Shown: positions 45,030 through 53,015 of the stretch, in pieces
Layout: every line of letters begins with the position of its first letter
Numbering within the stretch: the stretch's first letter is position 1
From: an uncultured Saprospirales bacterium
Lineage (GTDB): Bacteria; Bacteroidota; Bacteroidia; Chitinophagales; Saprospiraceae
Assembly: GCA_937864265.1 (NCBI GenBank)
Contig: CALMIR010000017.1
Coordinates: forward strand, 104,892-168,891
DNA: 64,000 bases
Reading direction: 5' to 3'
The notes under the pieces: model-generated
Told to the model about the DNA's origin: nothing
The model's database searches: none
What the model saw: only the letters and a program-made list of their open reading frames with translations
Program-made: the position numbers and the translations under genes

Positions 45030-45947
45030 ATGCGAAATATGTTCCAAAAAGATTTTGCCAGTATCAAACGGGGGGTGTTACTGTGCTTATTGCTGAGCCT
45101 TTGTAGTGCCGTATTTGCCCAAGAGGATTTATTATCCTTGTTGGGTGAAGATGAAGCAACCACGGATTATGTCAAGGCCAGTTTCAAAACCAATCGGGTT
45201 GTTAACCTGCATTCGCTCGAAAGTACAGCAGGTGGCGTTTTTGATTTCAAGATCAACCACCGTTTTGGTTTCATCAATGGCGGAATCGATGAACTGTTCG
45301 GTTTGGATGTAGCCATGATCCGCATTGGCGGCGATTACGGCATTACTGATCGGCTCACAGTAGGGGCGGGGCGCAATAGTTTTGAAAAAACCTACGATGG
45401 TTTTTTGAAATACAAGCTGTTGTGGCAAAGTACAGGCGCAAAGGAGATGCCAATTTCGCTGGCTTTATTTGCGAGTACGGCCATAAGGACGATCCCTTTT
45501 CGCGATCCCGATCGCGAAAACTACGTTAGCTCGAAGATGTTCTACACCTTTCAGGCGATCATTGGCCGAAAATTCAGTGAATCCTTTAGCTTTCAGCTTT
45601 CACCAACTTTGGTGCACCGCAATCTGGTAGCTACTCGTGCAGAGAAAAACGATGTACTCGCCATGGCGGCAGGCACCCGGCTCAAATTGAGCAAACGCCT
45701 GGCCATCAATGCCGAATATGTTTATGTGTTGCCCGATCAATTGGCTGAAATCTACAAAAATTCTTTTACCATCGGCTTCGATATCGAAACAGGAGGCCAC
45801 GTTTTTCAGTTGCATTTCACCAATTCTACGTCCATGATCGAGAAAGGGTTTGTGACCGAAACGACCGGCGATTGGTTGGATGGCGATATCCATTTTGGAT
45901 TCAATGTTTCGCGTGTTTTTACAGTAGCTAAAGGCAAAAAGGAGTAA
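45030..45947 (+). CDS. DUF5777-family beta-barrel protein
   Basis: 305 residues with a signal peptide (LLCLLLSLCSAVFAQ, to about 31). The rest is rich in alternating beta-strands (RIGGDYGITDRLTVGAGRN, FDFKINHRFGFINGGIDELF), the look of the DUF5777 outer membrane-like family. A start at the second Met (MFQKD) is possible. It is 13 bases after the YceI gene and closes the cluster, ahead of a terminator. Confidence 0.82.
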   Translation: MRNMFQKDFASIKRGVLLCLLLSLCSAVFAQEDLLSLLGEDEATTDYVKASFKTNRVVNLHSLESTAGGVFDFKINHRFGFINGGIDELFGLDVAMIRIGGDYGITDRLTVGAGRNSFEKTYDGFLKYKLLWQSTGAKEMPISLALFASTAIRTIPFRDPDRENYVSSKMFYTFQAIIGRKFSESFSFQLSPTLVHRNLVATRAEKNDVLAMAAGTRLKLSKRLAINAEYVYVLPDQLAEIYKNSFTIGFDIETGGHVFQLHFTNSTSMIEKGFVTETTGDWLDGDIHFGFNVSRVFTVAKGKKE

Positions 45948-45980
45948 TCCACTTTACCCTTTTTAAAAAAAGCTTGCACC

Positions 45981-46013
45981 AAAAACGCGACTGATTACCA
46001 CGGTCGCGTTTTT
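45981..46013. terminator. Terminator after the DUF5777 gene
   Basis: The arms aaaaacgcgac and gtcgcgttttt flank an 11-base loop, with T-rich sequence after it. Confidence 0.85.
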
Positions 46014-46103
46014 GTATTTAGGGAAAAAGTTAGGCTTGCCCTGCATGCAACACCCCGCCTAGAAGTCGAGCAAGCACCTACTAACCATTAAAATATATTT
46101 TCC

Positions 46104-46111
46104 TAAATTTG
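46104..46111 (+). promoter_or_regulatory. -7 promoter element of the dehydrogenase gene
   Basis: TAAATTTG matches TAnnTTTG, 30 bases before the ATG. No -33 element at the right distance. Confidence 0.4.
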
Positions 46112-46140
46112 CCCCCCGAAATCACCAAACTAAAGTCCAG

Positions 46141-46935
46141 ATGCCAGAGAATCGTACAAGTTACGCACTCATTACAGGCAGCAGCCACGGCATTGGCCGT
46201 GCAATGGCCGAAGAATGTGCCCGCCGCGGTATCCCTGTATTATTGGTCGCATTAGACGAGCCTGAATTGCACCGTTTTACCAAATATCTATCTAGTACCT
46301 ACAACGTTGCTACCGACTGTCTTGGGATCAATCTTTTAGAAGGAAACAGCCCCGATCGCGTGCATGCTTGGTGCAAAGAAAAAGGGTATGAAGTAGGCAT
46401 ACTTATTAACAATGCTGGATTTGGCCGAAGCGGCTTGTTCAATAATGTTGCCTTAGAGGAATATTACAACATGATATTGCTCAACAATCGGGCCATGATT
46501 GGCCTGACCTATCGCTTTTTGCCCGATTTGCTCCAATTGCCCAAAGCCCATATTTTAAACATGAGCAGCATGGAAGCTACTCTGCCGCTGCCTTATAAAG
46601 CTGTTTATACGGGTACCAAACATTTCGTGTACGGCATATCACTGGCGCTGCGGGAAGAATTAAAGACTACGGGGATTAAAGTGAGTGTGCTTTGCCCCGG
46701 CCCAACGGTGACGAATGAAGATGGGCTTAGGCGCATACAATCACAGGGCAAAAAAGCCAAACTCTTAGTCAGCATGCCGGAGGATGTCGCCAAAGAAGCC
46801 GTCGCCAAAATGCTCAAAGGCCAAAGGGTCATCATTCCCGGTTTCATGCCTTATTTGATTGTGCAAATCATGAACCGCATGCCACTGGGCTGGAAGATGA
46901 GTATTTTGGAGCGTATGTTTCGGGCTTATAGATGA
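46141..46935 (+). CDS. Short-chain dehydrogenase/reductase
   Basis: 264 residues with the classical SDR set: cofactor motif TGSSHGIG (about 13-20), NNAG (about 90-93), the catalytic Ser region (NMSSMEA) and YxxxK (YTGTKH). An LCPGPT motif follows. NADP preference is likely from the lack of an early acidic residue but not certain. The substrate is unknown; the closest well-known types act on ketones or long-chain acyl groups. Single-gene unit. Confidence 0.9.
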   Translation: MPENRTSYALITGSSHGIGRAMAEECARRGIPVLLVALDEPELHRFTKYLSSTYNVATDCLGINLLEGNSPDRVHAWCKEKGYEVGILINNAGFGRSGLFNNVALEEYYNMILLNNRAMIGLTYRFLPDLLQLPKAHILNMSSMEATLPLPYKAVYTGTKHFVYGISLALREELKTTGIKVSVLCPGPTVTNEDGLRRIQSQGKKAKLLVSMPEDVAKEAVAKMLKGQRVIIPGFMPYLIVQIMNRMPLGWKMSILERMFRAYR

Positions 46936-46985
46936 TGATTAGCGGTTCAGAAAATAATCTATGAACAACAGCATTTCCTGTCTTT

Positions 46986-47108
46986 CTACCTCCAGGAATT
47001 TTTAAAAAGCACCTCATTGACTTCTTCATTGAACGCAGAGATAACCACATCAATGAGGCGAAGCCCTTGCTCCGTTAGCAGAATATTGTCAATTGCATTT
47101 TTCTGCAT
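46986..47108 (-). CDS. Small hypothetical protein, 40 residues
   Basis: ATG at 47108 opens 40 codons to TAG, only two bases after the stop codon of the esterase gene upstream on the same strand. The product (MQKNAIDNILLTEQGLRLID, then VVISAFNEEVNEVLFKNSWR) has normal composition and an amphipathic helical pattern. Spacing suggests translational coupling. It may also be a remnant of a longer gene. Family not recognised. Confidence 0.4.
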   Translation of the reverse strand: MQKNAIDNILLTEQGLRLIDVVISAFNEEVNEVLFKNSWR

Positions 47109-47110
47109 TT

Positions 47111-47773
47111 CTAATCTGTCGAGTTCCTAACCATTGCTTCCATCTTGCTCAACATTTTCCGTTCCACAACATGTCGGCCATCGAAGGAATGTAGTTGAAA
47201 ATGTAGCCCAGACTGGCGGATCAATGCCCGATATTGATCCATGCGCTCCGGGGTAAGAAACTGATCCGATTCGCCATAAACCAGATGGATGTTTTTTTTG
47301 GAAAAATAATCCAAATGGGGGGCATAATCTATATCCTCAGGCATCATGCCTGCCCATAAGATCAGGTGGTCGAAGGCGGGGTGAACCTGGGTTATCCAGC
47401 GCAATTGGGTGGCGCATCCTTGCGAAAAACCAAACAAGACGATGCGGCAGTCGTCGGGCAATTGGGCGCGATAAATATCAAGCACTTGCGATAAATAGGC
47501 GCTGTAGTCGTTAATTTCGTCCAAACGATGTGCTCGCGTCATCCAGGAAGCGACAGGGTCGCCAGTAAAGCCCTGCCAATAGAACAGGGATAATCCTTCT
47601 GGGGCAATAACCAGCGTATCCGACAAGTCTAACACTTCAAAATTTTGCACGAATTGACTAGCCAACTGGCCATAACCATGACAGACCAACCAACAATAGC
47701 GCAAATGCTTTCCTGTCTGGCCCAAGGTGTAGTAATGTGCGGTACGGCTGACTTTTAGCGAATGTTCCAGCAT
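47111..47773 (-). CDS. Alpha/beta hydrolase, phospholipase/carboxylesterase type
   Basis: 220 residues. The nucleophile elbow is GFSQG with S117, the oxyanion region is CHGYG at 31-35, a likely Asp lies in YGESDQFL, and the His in DGRHVV near the end. This matches the Abhydrolase_2 group of small esterases. The substrate is not readable. It lies 3 bases downstream of the beta-lactamase-like gene on the same strand, so the two are co-transcribed. Confidence 0.87.
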   Translation of the reverse strand: MLEHSLKVSRTAHYYTLGQTGKHLRYCWLVCHGYGQLASQFVQNFEVLDLSDTLVIAPEGLSLFYWQGFTGDPVASWMTRAHRLDEINDYSAYLSQVLDIYRAQLPDDCRIVLFGFSQGCATQLRWITQVHPAFDHLILWAGMMPEDIDYAPHLDYFSKKNIHLVYGESDQFLTPERMDQYRALIRQSGLHFQLHSFDGRHVVERKMLSKMEAMVRNSTD

Positions 47774-47776
47774 GTA

Positions 47777-49378
47777 TTACTGCTTTTCTCCAGACTTGCC
47801 CCCCTTACTGGTGCTGCCTGTTTTAGTGGTATTGCCTCCTTTGCCGGGGTTGTCGCCACCTACTGCGCCGTCACTTTTATCTGCACTCCCTTCTTTGCCC
47901 GACTTGCCGGTATCGTCTGCCTGAAACATTTGCCTAAGGCGCTGGGACAAACGCATAGCACCCTGATCGTAATTTGACATGACAACGATGATGTAGCCAT
48001 TGTTGAGTAAAATATCCAGGTTGCTATTCAGACCGGGAAAACCGCCGCTGTGACCGACCACAGTGCCGTAATCGGTTGCTTCTACAGAAAAGCCGTAGCC
48101 ATAGCCAGCACCGCTGTGATCTGTCCACATTTTTTCCTGTGTTTTGGGGTTCAGCCATTTTCCCGCCAATAGTACCTTTGCAAAGTAATACAAATCTTGT
48201 ACGGTGGAATAGCCTCCACCTGCTGGGCCGCCTTTAATGACGTGTTTGAAGGTGTTGTTTTCCCAACCCGAAGGACTGCTGGCGGAAGGGATATAACCTT
48301 CAGCTAAATTTTCAACGACCTGATCCAAATCGTAGCAATCCGTATTGAGCATTCTGGCTGGGTTGTAAACGCTTTCTTGTATGTATTCAAAGTAATCTGT
48401 ATTCATGGCTTTCTCGATGACAACCCCCAATAACAACATACCGGTATTGCTGTATTGGTATTTTTCTCCCGGTTCAAAAGCCAGCTTTTCTCCTTGAACT
48501 AGGGGCTTATAGTCATCCAGTTTGCGGAACATTTCGCGGGAACTTTTCCAGAAAGTCTCGTTAAAGTAGCTTCCCAAGCCAGAAGTATGGGTCAAAAGGT
48601 GGTGGATCGTAATTTTATCAGAGATCGAGCGGGGCAACCAGGTTTCGTCCAGGTACTTACTCAGTTTATCGTCATAAGCAATCAGCCCTTTATCCACTAA
48701 CTGCAAGATAGCTACTGATGTAAACATCTTGTTCATCGACCCCAAATTGAACTTGGTCTGCACGGTATTGGGCACATGAAAGCCTTTGGATGCTTCACCG
48801 CAGGCATACTGATAATAAATTTCATCGGCCGTGCCGATAAGAACAGCACCAGAGAACACATCTTTAGTGCATAGTCGCTCCATCAAAGACTCCACTTCAT
48901 ATATGTTATCTTTGGTGCTCAAACTTTCATCTGTTTTATCCAGATTGGTAGGCACGCGTGCGGGTGCAAATTCTAAGCTGCTGATCTTGTCGCGGGCATC
49001 GAGCTTTAGAATGAGGCCGTCCCAGCCCTTGTAGTAGTAATTTTGGGCTATAACTACGGTTTGGTCATTGCGTGCTGGGGTGTAACGGCGAATGCTGTGA
49101 AAGGTCAGACCACCCGTTTGGCGGAACAAATCCCGAAATACCATGATGTGTTCCTCCATGGGAAAAGCATCGCGAAATTCAGCGCTAGTCTGTTCAAGTA
49201 TAAATTGTTTAATGAGTTTTGGATTGTCGCTGTTGATGGTATTGATGAGGGCTTCTATGCGTTGACCCAAAACGCCTCCCGGCATTTCAGAAACATCTTC
49301 GTACGCAGGAGCCTTTTGAGCAACAACAGCAGCTGATAAAGACATCAGACAGATAAGCAGAAAAAAGAACCTTGACAT
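47777..49378 (-). CDS. Exported serine hydrolase, class C beta-lactamase family
   Basis: 533 residues with a signal peptide (FFFLLICLMSLSAAVVAQ). The penicillin-binding/beta-lactamase motifs are SMNK (S214-K217), YSN (in EKYQYSNTG) and HSG (VVGHSGGFPG, the KTG-like box). About 160 residues of NTF2-like sequence precede the catalytic domain. The last 45 residues are a Gly/Lys/Ser-rich low-complexity tail. Such proteins are usually esterases or D-aminopeptidases; antibiotic resistance should not be assumed. The esterase and a small gene follow in the operon. Confidence 0.87.
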   Translation of the reverse strand: MSRFFFLLICLMSLSAAVVAQKAPAYEDVSEMPGGVLGQRIEALINTINSDNPKLIKQFILEQTSAEFRDAFPMEEHIMVFRDLFRQTGGLTFHSIRRYTPARNDQTVVIAQNYYYKGWDGLILKLDARDKISSLEFAPARVPTNLDKTDESLSTKDNIYEVESLMERLCTKDVFSGAVLIGTADEIYYQYACGEASKGFHVPNTVQTKFNLGSMNKMFTSVAILQLVDKGLIAYDDKLSKYLDETWLPRSISDKITIHHLLTHTSGLGSYFNETFWKSSREMFRKLDDYKPLVQGEKLAFEPGEKYQYSNTGMLLLGVVIEKAMNTDYFEYIQESVYNPARMLNTDCYDLDQVVENLAEGYIPSASSPSGWENNTFKHVIKGGPAGGGYSTVQDLYYFAKVLLAGKWLNPKTQEKMWTDHSGAGYGYGFSVEATDYGTVVGHSGGFPGLNSNLDILLNNGYIIVVMSNYDQGAMRLSQRLRQMFQADDTGKSGKEGSADKSDGAVGGDNPGKGGNTTKTGSTSKGGKSGEKQ

Positions 49379-49418
49379 CTGATCGGGCTTTTAAAATAAT
49401 TACGAAATGATTCGTAGG

Positions 49419-49426
49419 CAAAATTA
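49419..49426 (-). promoter_or_regulatory. -7 promoter element of the serine hydrolase operon
   Basis: TAATTTTG on the minus strand matches TAnnTTTG and lies about 40 bases before the start. No -33 box at the right spacing. Confidence 0.35.
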
Positions 49427-49613
49427 CAGCTATTTTTGCAAAGTTGTCCCACTTTAAACAGATTTGTAGGATGGACATCCCCCGTAAAATATACAAATGC
49501 CAGGCAGTTCAGCAACGCAATACCCAAAAAATGGTAAAGAACCAGAATGATTTACAATATTTGTTGGACTGGCAACGTCCATAAAGCAACTAATAGCAAA
49601 AATCTACCGCCCT

Positions 49614-51107
49614 ATGTCAAAACAAAGTCTGCTTATCTTTTCTTTATTGGTGACGGTAAATGGAACTGCTTTAGCTCAAGAACAACTGGGGCTTCGCCTT
49701 TCCAATTACAGCGGCATCAACAGCACCATCATCAATCCAGCCTACCACACTACAGCGCCATTCAATTGGGATATCAATTTGTTGGAAGGCGCTTTTCACG
49801 CATCTAATAACTATGTTTATATTGAAGAAACAGGTTTGTTGGATCTCTATCGAAATGGCGAAAAGCTCAATTTTCTAATCAAACCCGACTTGGATAGTGA
49901 TGTTCAGCTAGGGCCAAACGATCGTTTGGTTGATTTTGACAACAACAGCCGAAAACGATTTGGCAATATTTTAAGTAGTGTGATGGGGCCTTCGTTTTTT
50001 GTAGCCATCAACCCGCAGCACCGCATCGGACTGATCACCAAGTGGCGGTTTTGGGGCAGCTCTCAGGATATTCCTACCATACTCAGTTACTACTCCTACG
50101 ACGAGCAAAAGTTTTTCAACGAATTCTCGATAGATCCTTTTCGGGGGGCCGCTGCCACTTGGGCGGAATTGGGACTTAATTATGCCTATACAACAGAAAC
50201 ATCTGCCGGAAATTTATCTCTGGGCATTACCGCTAAGTATTTAATGGGCTATGAAGCGGCTTTTGTCAGGAATGTGAATTCTTTTCAGTACGAAAAATTG
50301 CCCGGGGATTCCATTTCGTCCTTATCTTCTATTCAATTGCGATATGGTTTCACAGACTCCAATCTGAGTTCTGATAATTACAATCTTACTCAAAACGGCA
50401 GTGGTGTTGCTTTTGATCTGGGCATGGTATTTACCGTAGGAGCATATGATGGAGGTGCCTATGACTGGAAATTTGGGGTTTCTTTAATAGACATTGGCCG
50501 TATCAACTTCAATAAAAACGCTCAGCTCCACGAATTGAACGGCAACGATGTATTCATTGTTGATACGGAGGTGTATAAGGACTTTGATTCAGCAGAAGAT
50601 TTTGAAGCTTATATACAAGACCTGAGCGCACAAACGTTGGGGGATCAATCGGCAACATTAGCGGCAGAGTCGTTCAAAATGGCCTTGCCTATGGCTTTTA
50701 GCCTTCAGGCCGACCGTGCATTAAGCCCTCATTTTTACGTAGGAGCAGCCTTTACACAGGGTTTTCCAATTGGCGATGCCAGCATTCGCAGGGGCAGTTT
50801 ATTGGCCGTTGCGCCCCGATTTGAAAGCAGGTGGTTCGATGCGATGCTGCCCATCAGTTATTACAATTGGGAAGACCTGAGGTTGGGGCTATCGGTTCGA
50901 TTGGCCTTCCTGACCTTAGGTTCTGATCATTTGGGCAGTATTTTTACCCGATCTGATTTTTATGGAACCGATTTCTACGTTGCTTTAAAATTCAATCCTT
51001 TCAAAATAGGCCAATCGGAGAAAGGGCAGGAAGGAAGATCTGGAGCAGGAAGCAGGGGCAGAGGCGCGGGTGGCGGCAATGGCCGGGTGAAATGTTATCA
51101 GTTTTAG
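49614..51107 (+). CDS. DUF5723-family outer membrane beta-barrel protein
   Basis: 497 residues with a signal peptide (LLIFSLLVTVNGTALAQ). The beginning, LGLRLSNYSGINSTIINPAY, is characteristic of DUF5723/PorP-like barrels; later strands alternate aromatic and glycine residues. The protein ends in a short Gly/Arg/Ser-rich tail and a terminal Phe. Such barrels are outer membrane proteins, some near gliding or T9SS genes, though none of those are close by here. Confidence 0.83.
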   Translation: MSKQSLLIFSLLVTVNGTALAQEQLGLRLSNYSGINSTIINPAYHTTAPFNWDINLLEGAFHASNNYVYIEETGLLDLYRNGEKLNFLIKPDLDSDVQLGPNDRLVDFDNNSRKRFGNILSSVMGPSFFVAINPQHRIGLITKWRFWGSSQDIPTILSYYSYDEQKFFNEFSIDPFRGAAATWAELGLNYAYTTETSAGNLSLGITAKYLMGYEAAFVRNVNSFQYEKLPGDSISSLSSIQLRYGFTDSNLSSDNYNLTQNGSGVAFDLGMVFTVGAYDGGAYDWKFGVSLIDIGRINFNKNAQLHELNGNDVFIVDTEVYKDFDSAEDFEAYIQDLSAQTLGDQSATLAAESFKMALPMAFSLQADRALSPHFYVGAAFTQGFPIGDASIRRGSLLAVAPRFESRWFDAMLPISYYNWEDLRLGLSVRLAFLTLGSDHLGSIFTRSDFYGTDFYVALKFNPFKIGQSEKGQEGRSGAGSRGRGAGGGNGRVKCYQF

Positions 51108-51133
51108 AACAAACGTTCTTTTTGAGTTTCATC

Positions 51134-52381
51134 CTAAAACTGTTTGCCAAGGCTGACACCTAAGTTAATAGGCAATACCCGGTGCGCACAATCGTCCCCA
51201 CTTGGACTAAGTGTAATCGGGGTTTTTCCAACAATGATTAAACCCAGGCTATTTCCGTTGGCCCATGTTCGGCTAAATCTTCCACTTAAGCTGCCATATA
51301 AGTTAGTTTGTACCGCAGTGGATTCGGGAAAAGGTTGAAACCCCGTTTCGGCATTCCAATAATCACCGTCAATTTTGAACCAATGGGCAGCGCCAAGCCC
51401 GGCGTCTAATGAGACATCGAAACCTGAAAGCGACCAAGTGTGACCAATACCAATGCCAAAATCTAGGCGATGGTATTGATTGTAAAATTCATAAAAAGTA
51501 GTGGTTTTGACGATCGTATTTCCCACCGCTGAATCGTAAAACAACTGGGTATCGACATTGGAGGTACGGATACTGCTTTGATGAAAAATATAATTGAAAT
51601 CGGCCAATAAGTAAAAGCCTTTCGGAAGCAGTCTTTTGTAAGAGATACCCAGAAAATAGCCGGGCAGTGTCGGTTTTTCTTGACAAGTTTTTATGCTATC
51701 TAGGTACCAGTGAGCAACTGCTCCTATACTAATATTGAATTCGTTTAGGCGCTGAAGGTTTTTATTTGGTTTTGGGGTATGCCATGCATCGAGGTTTGGT
51801 GGGTTAGCCCCAATTACATGAAAAGCTAAAGAAGGTAAAATACTTATGTTTTCCAAGCGGCTTTCCGCAGTGTATTCAACTTCGATTGGGGGGTGCGAAG
51901 GGATAGCATTTAACGTTTTTTCTTGTTCAGAGAGAGCGCGTAGTGAAGTGGTAATAGGTGTTTCGATTTTAGTGCTTGCATCCTGGTTTAGAAAAATGTC
52001 TGGTTTTAGCTGTTGTGTACGGCTAAGAGCTACAGCAGTTAAAGCGGACTGATTGGAAGTGGCCACCTTAGTGTCCGCATTTAGAATAGGTTTTTTCGTT
52101 AGCACTTCAGGAATAGGTTGATTTGGCGTTGCTTCACGTTTGGATGCTTGTTGTTTATTGGAAAAGGTCGGCTGTACAAATTGATCTGACGGGGACTTTA
52201 AGGATGATGAGTAATTATAGGTCAGGATTAACCCTATTACGAGAGCTGCCACACCCAAGCTCCACCAGAGTAAAAATGGTTTTTGGCGTTTCTCAGGACG
52301 CTCAATTTTGTTCCACAAAGCCATCCGGTCAAAATCTGGCGGCCCATGTCTATCCATTTTTTCTTGCAAATCTTTCATCAT
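51134..52381 (-). CDS. Anti-sigma-like membrane protein with C-terminal beta-barrel-like domain
   Basis: The sigma factor stop TGA overlaps this ATG as TGATG at 52383-52379, so I start at 52381; a GTG one codon earlier is possible. The 415-residue protein has a short cytosolic part (DLQEKMDRHGPPDFDRM), one transmembrane helix (about 40-59, LLWWSLGVAALVIGLILTYN), a Ser/Thr/Pro/Gln-rich linker to about 210, and a C-terminal ~200-residue region with alternating strands ending in LGVSLGKQF, like an outer membrane barrel with a terminal Phe. Overlap with the ECF gene supports an anti-sigma role. Function of the barrel-like part is unknown. Confidence 0.7.
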   Translation of the reverse strand: MMKDLQEKMDRHGPPDFDRMALWNKIERPEKRQKPFLLWWSLGVAALVIGLILTYNYSSSLKSPSDQFVQPTFSNKQQASKREATPNQPIPEVLTKKPILNADTKVATSNQSALTAVALSRTQQLKPDIFLNQDASTKIETPITTSLRALSEQEKTLNAIPSHPPIEVEYTAESRLENISILPSLAFHVIGANPPNLDAWHTPKPNKNLQRLNEFNISIGAVAHWYLDSIKTCQEKPTLPGYFLGISYKRLLPKGFYLLADFNYIFHQSSIRTSNVDTQLFYDSAVGNTIVKTTTFYEFYNQYHRLDFGIGIGHTWSLSGFDVSLDAGLGAAHWFKIDGDYWNAETGFQPFPESTAVQTNLYGSLSGRFSRTWANGNSLGLIIVGKTPITLSPSGDDCAHRVLPINLGVSLGKQF

Positions 52382-52938
52382 CACACAGTTTTGATCTCAT
52401 TCAAATTTTTTACAGCTACGCGTAACCTCTTTTTGGCTCTGGATAGATATACCCGACAACTGTTCACATTGATATTGATCATTTGAGCAATCTCTTCATG
52501 CGAATAACCCTCAATTTCAAATAGATTAAAAATCAGACGTTGTTCATCAGGTAGCGCTTCTATCAGTGTTAAGAGATATTCTGTATCCAAGTCCATCAAG
52601 TAGGTACTTTTGCCTATAAATTCGGTGGCATCATCTAACAATGGCTCCCATTTAGCTTCCTTCTTTAACACATCAGCAGCCGTATTGATACAAATGCGCC
52701 GTATCCATGTCTTTAAGCTGCCTTTTTTAGGATCGTACTGATTAATATTAGCGAAAACTTTGGTAAAGGCGATTTGTAAAATGTCTTCGGTGGTGGATTT
52801 GTTAAAACAATAGCGATAGACCGTGCTGTACATGATATCCACATATTGGTGATAAAGGTGGGACTGTGCCCGCCGATTGCAGCGGGCACAGTCCTTAGCC
52901 AAAGCTTGATCTGTCAGATATGTGTTATTTTGCTTCAA
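52381..52938 (-). CDS. ECF-family RNA polymerase sigma factor
   Basis: 185 residues with region 2 (about 25-95, LYHQYVDIMYSTVYRYCFNK, then TEDILQIAFTKVFANI) and region 4 (about 130-180, LPDEQRLIFNLFEIEGYSHE, EIAQMININVNSCRVYLSRA). The size and order are those of ECF sigma factors. It is translationally coupled to the membrane protein gene downstream, its likely regulator. Its target promoters cannot be read from this window. Confidence 0.93.
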   Translation of the reverse strand: MKQNNTYLTDQALAKDCARCNRRAQSHLYHQYVDIMYSTVYRYCFNKSTTEDILQIAFTKVFANINQYDPKKGSLKTWIRRICINTAADVLKKEAKWEPLLDDATEFIGKSTYLMDLDTEYLLTLIEALPDEQRLIFNLFEIEGYSHEEIAQMININVNSCRVYLSRAKKRLRVAVKNLNEIKTV

Positions 52939-53015
52939 CTTTACAGATGTTCCTTTTCAGCGATACAGGTCGCTATTTGGTGCTTGATGCATGCCATTTT
53001 TTTGCACGCTTCATT

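Noticed and set aside
47777..49378. Antibiotic resistance beta-lactamase
   Set aside because: The class C motif set is shared with many esterases and peptidases; the NTF2-like region and low-complexity tail are not typical of resistance enzymes.
49471..49584. 37-codon plus-strand frame upstream of the DUF5723 gene
   Set aside because: It could be translated but has no clear features and lies in the shared promoter region of two divergent genes.
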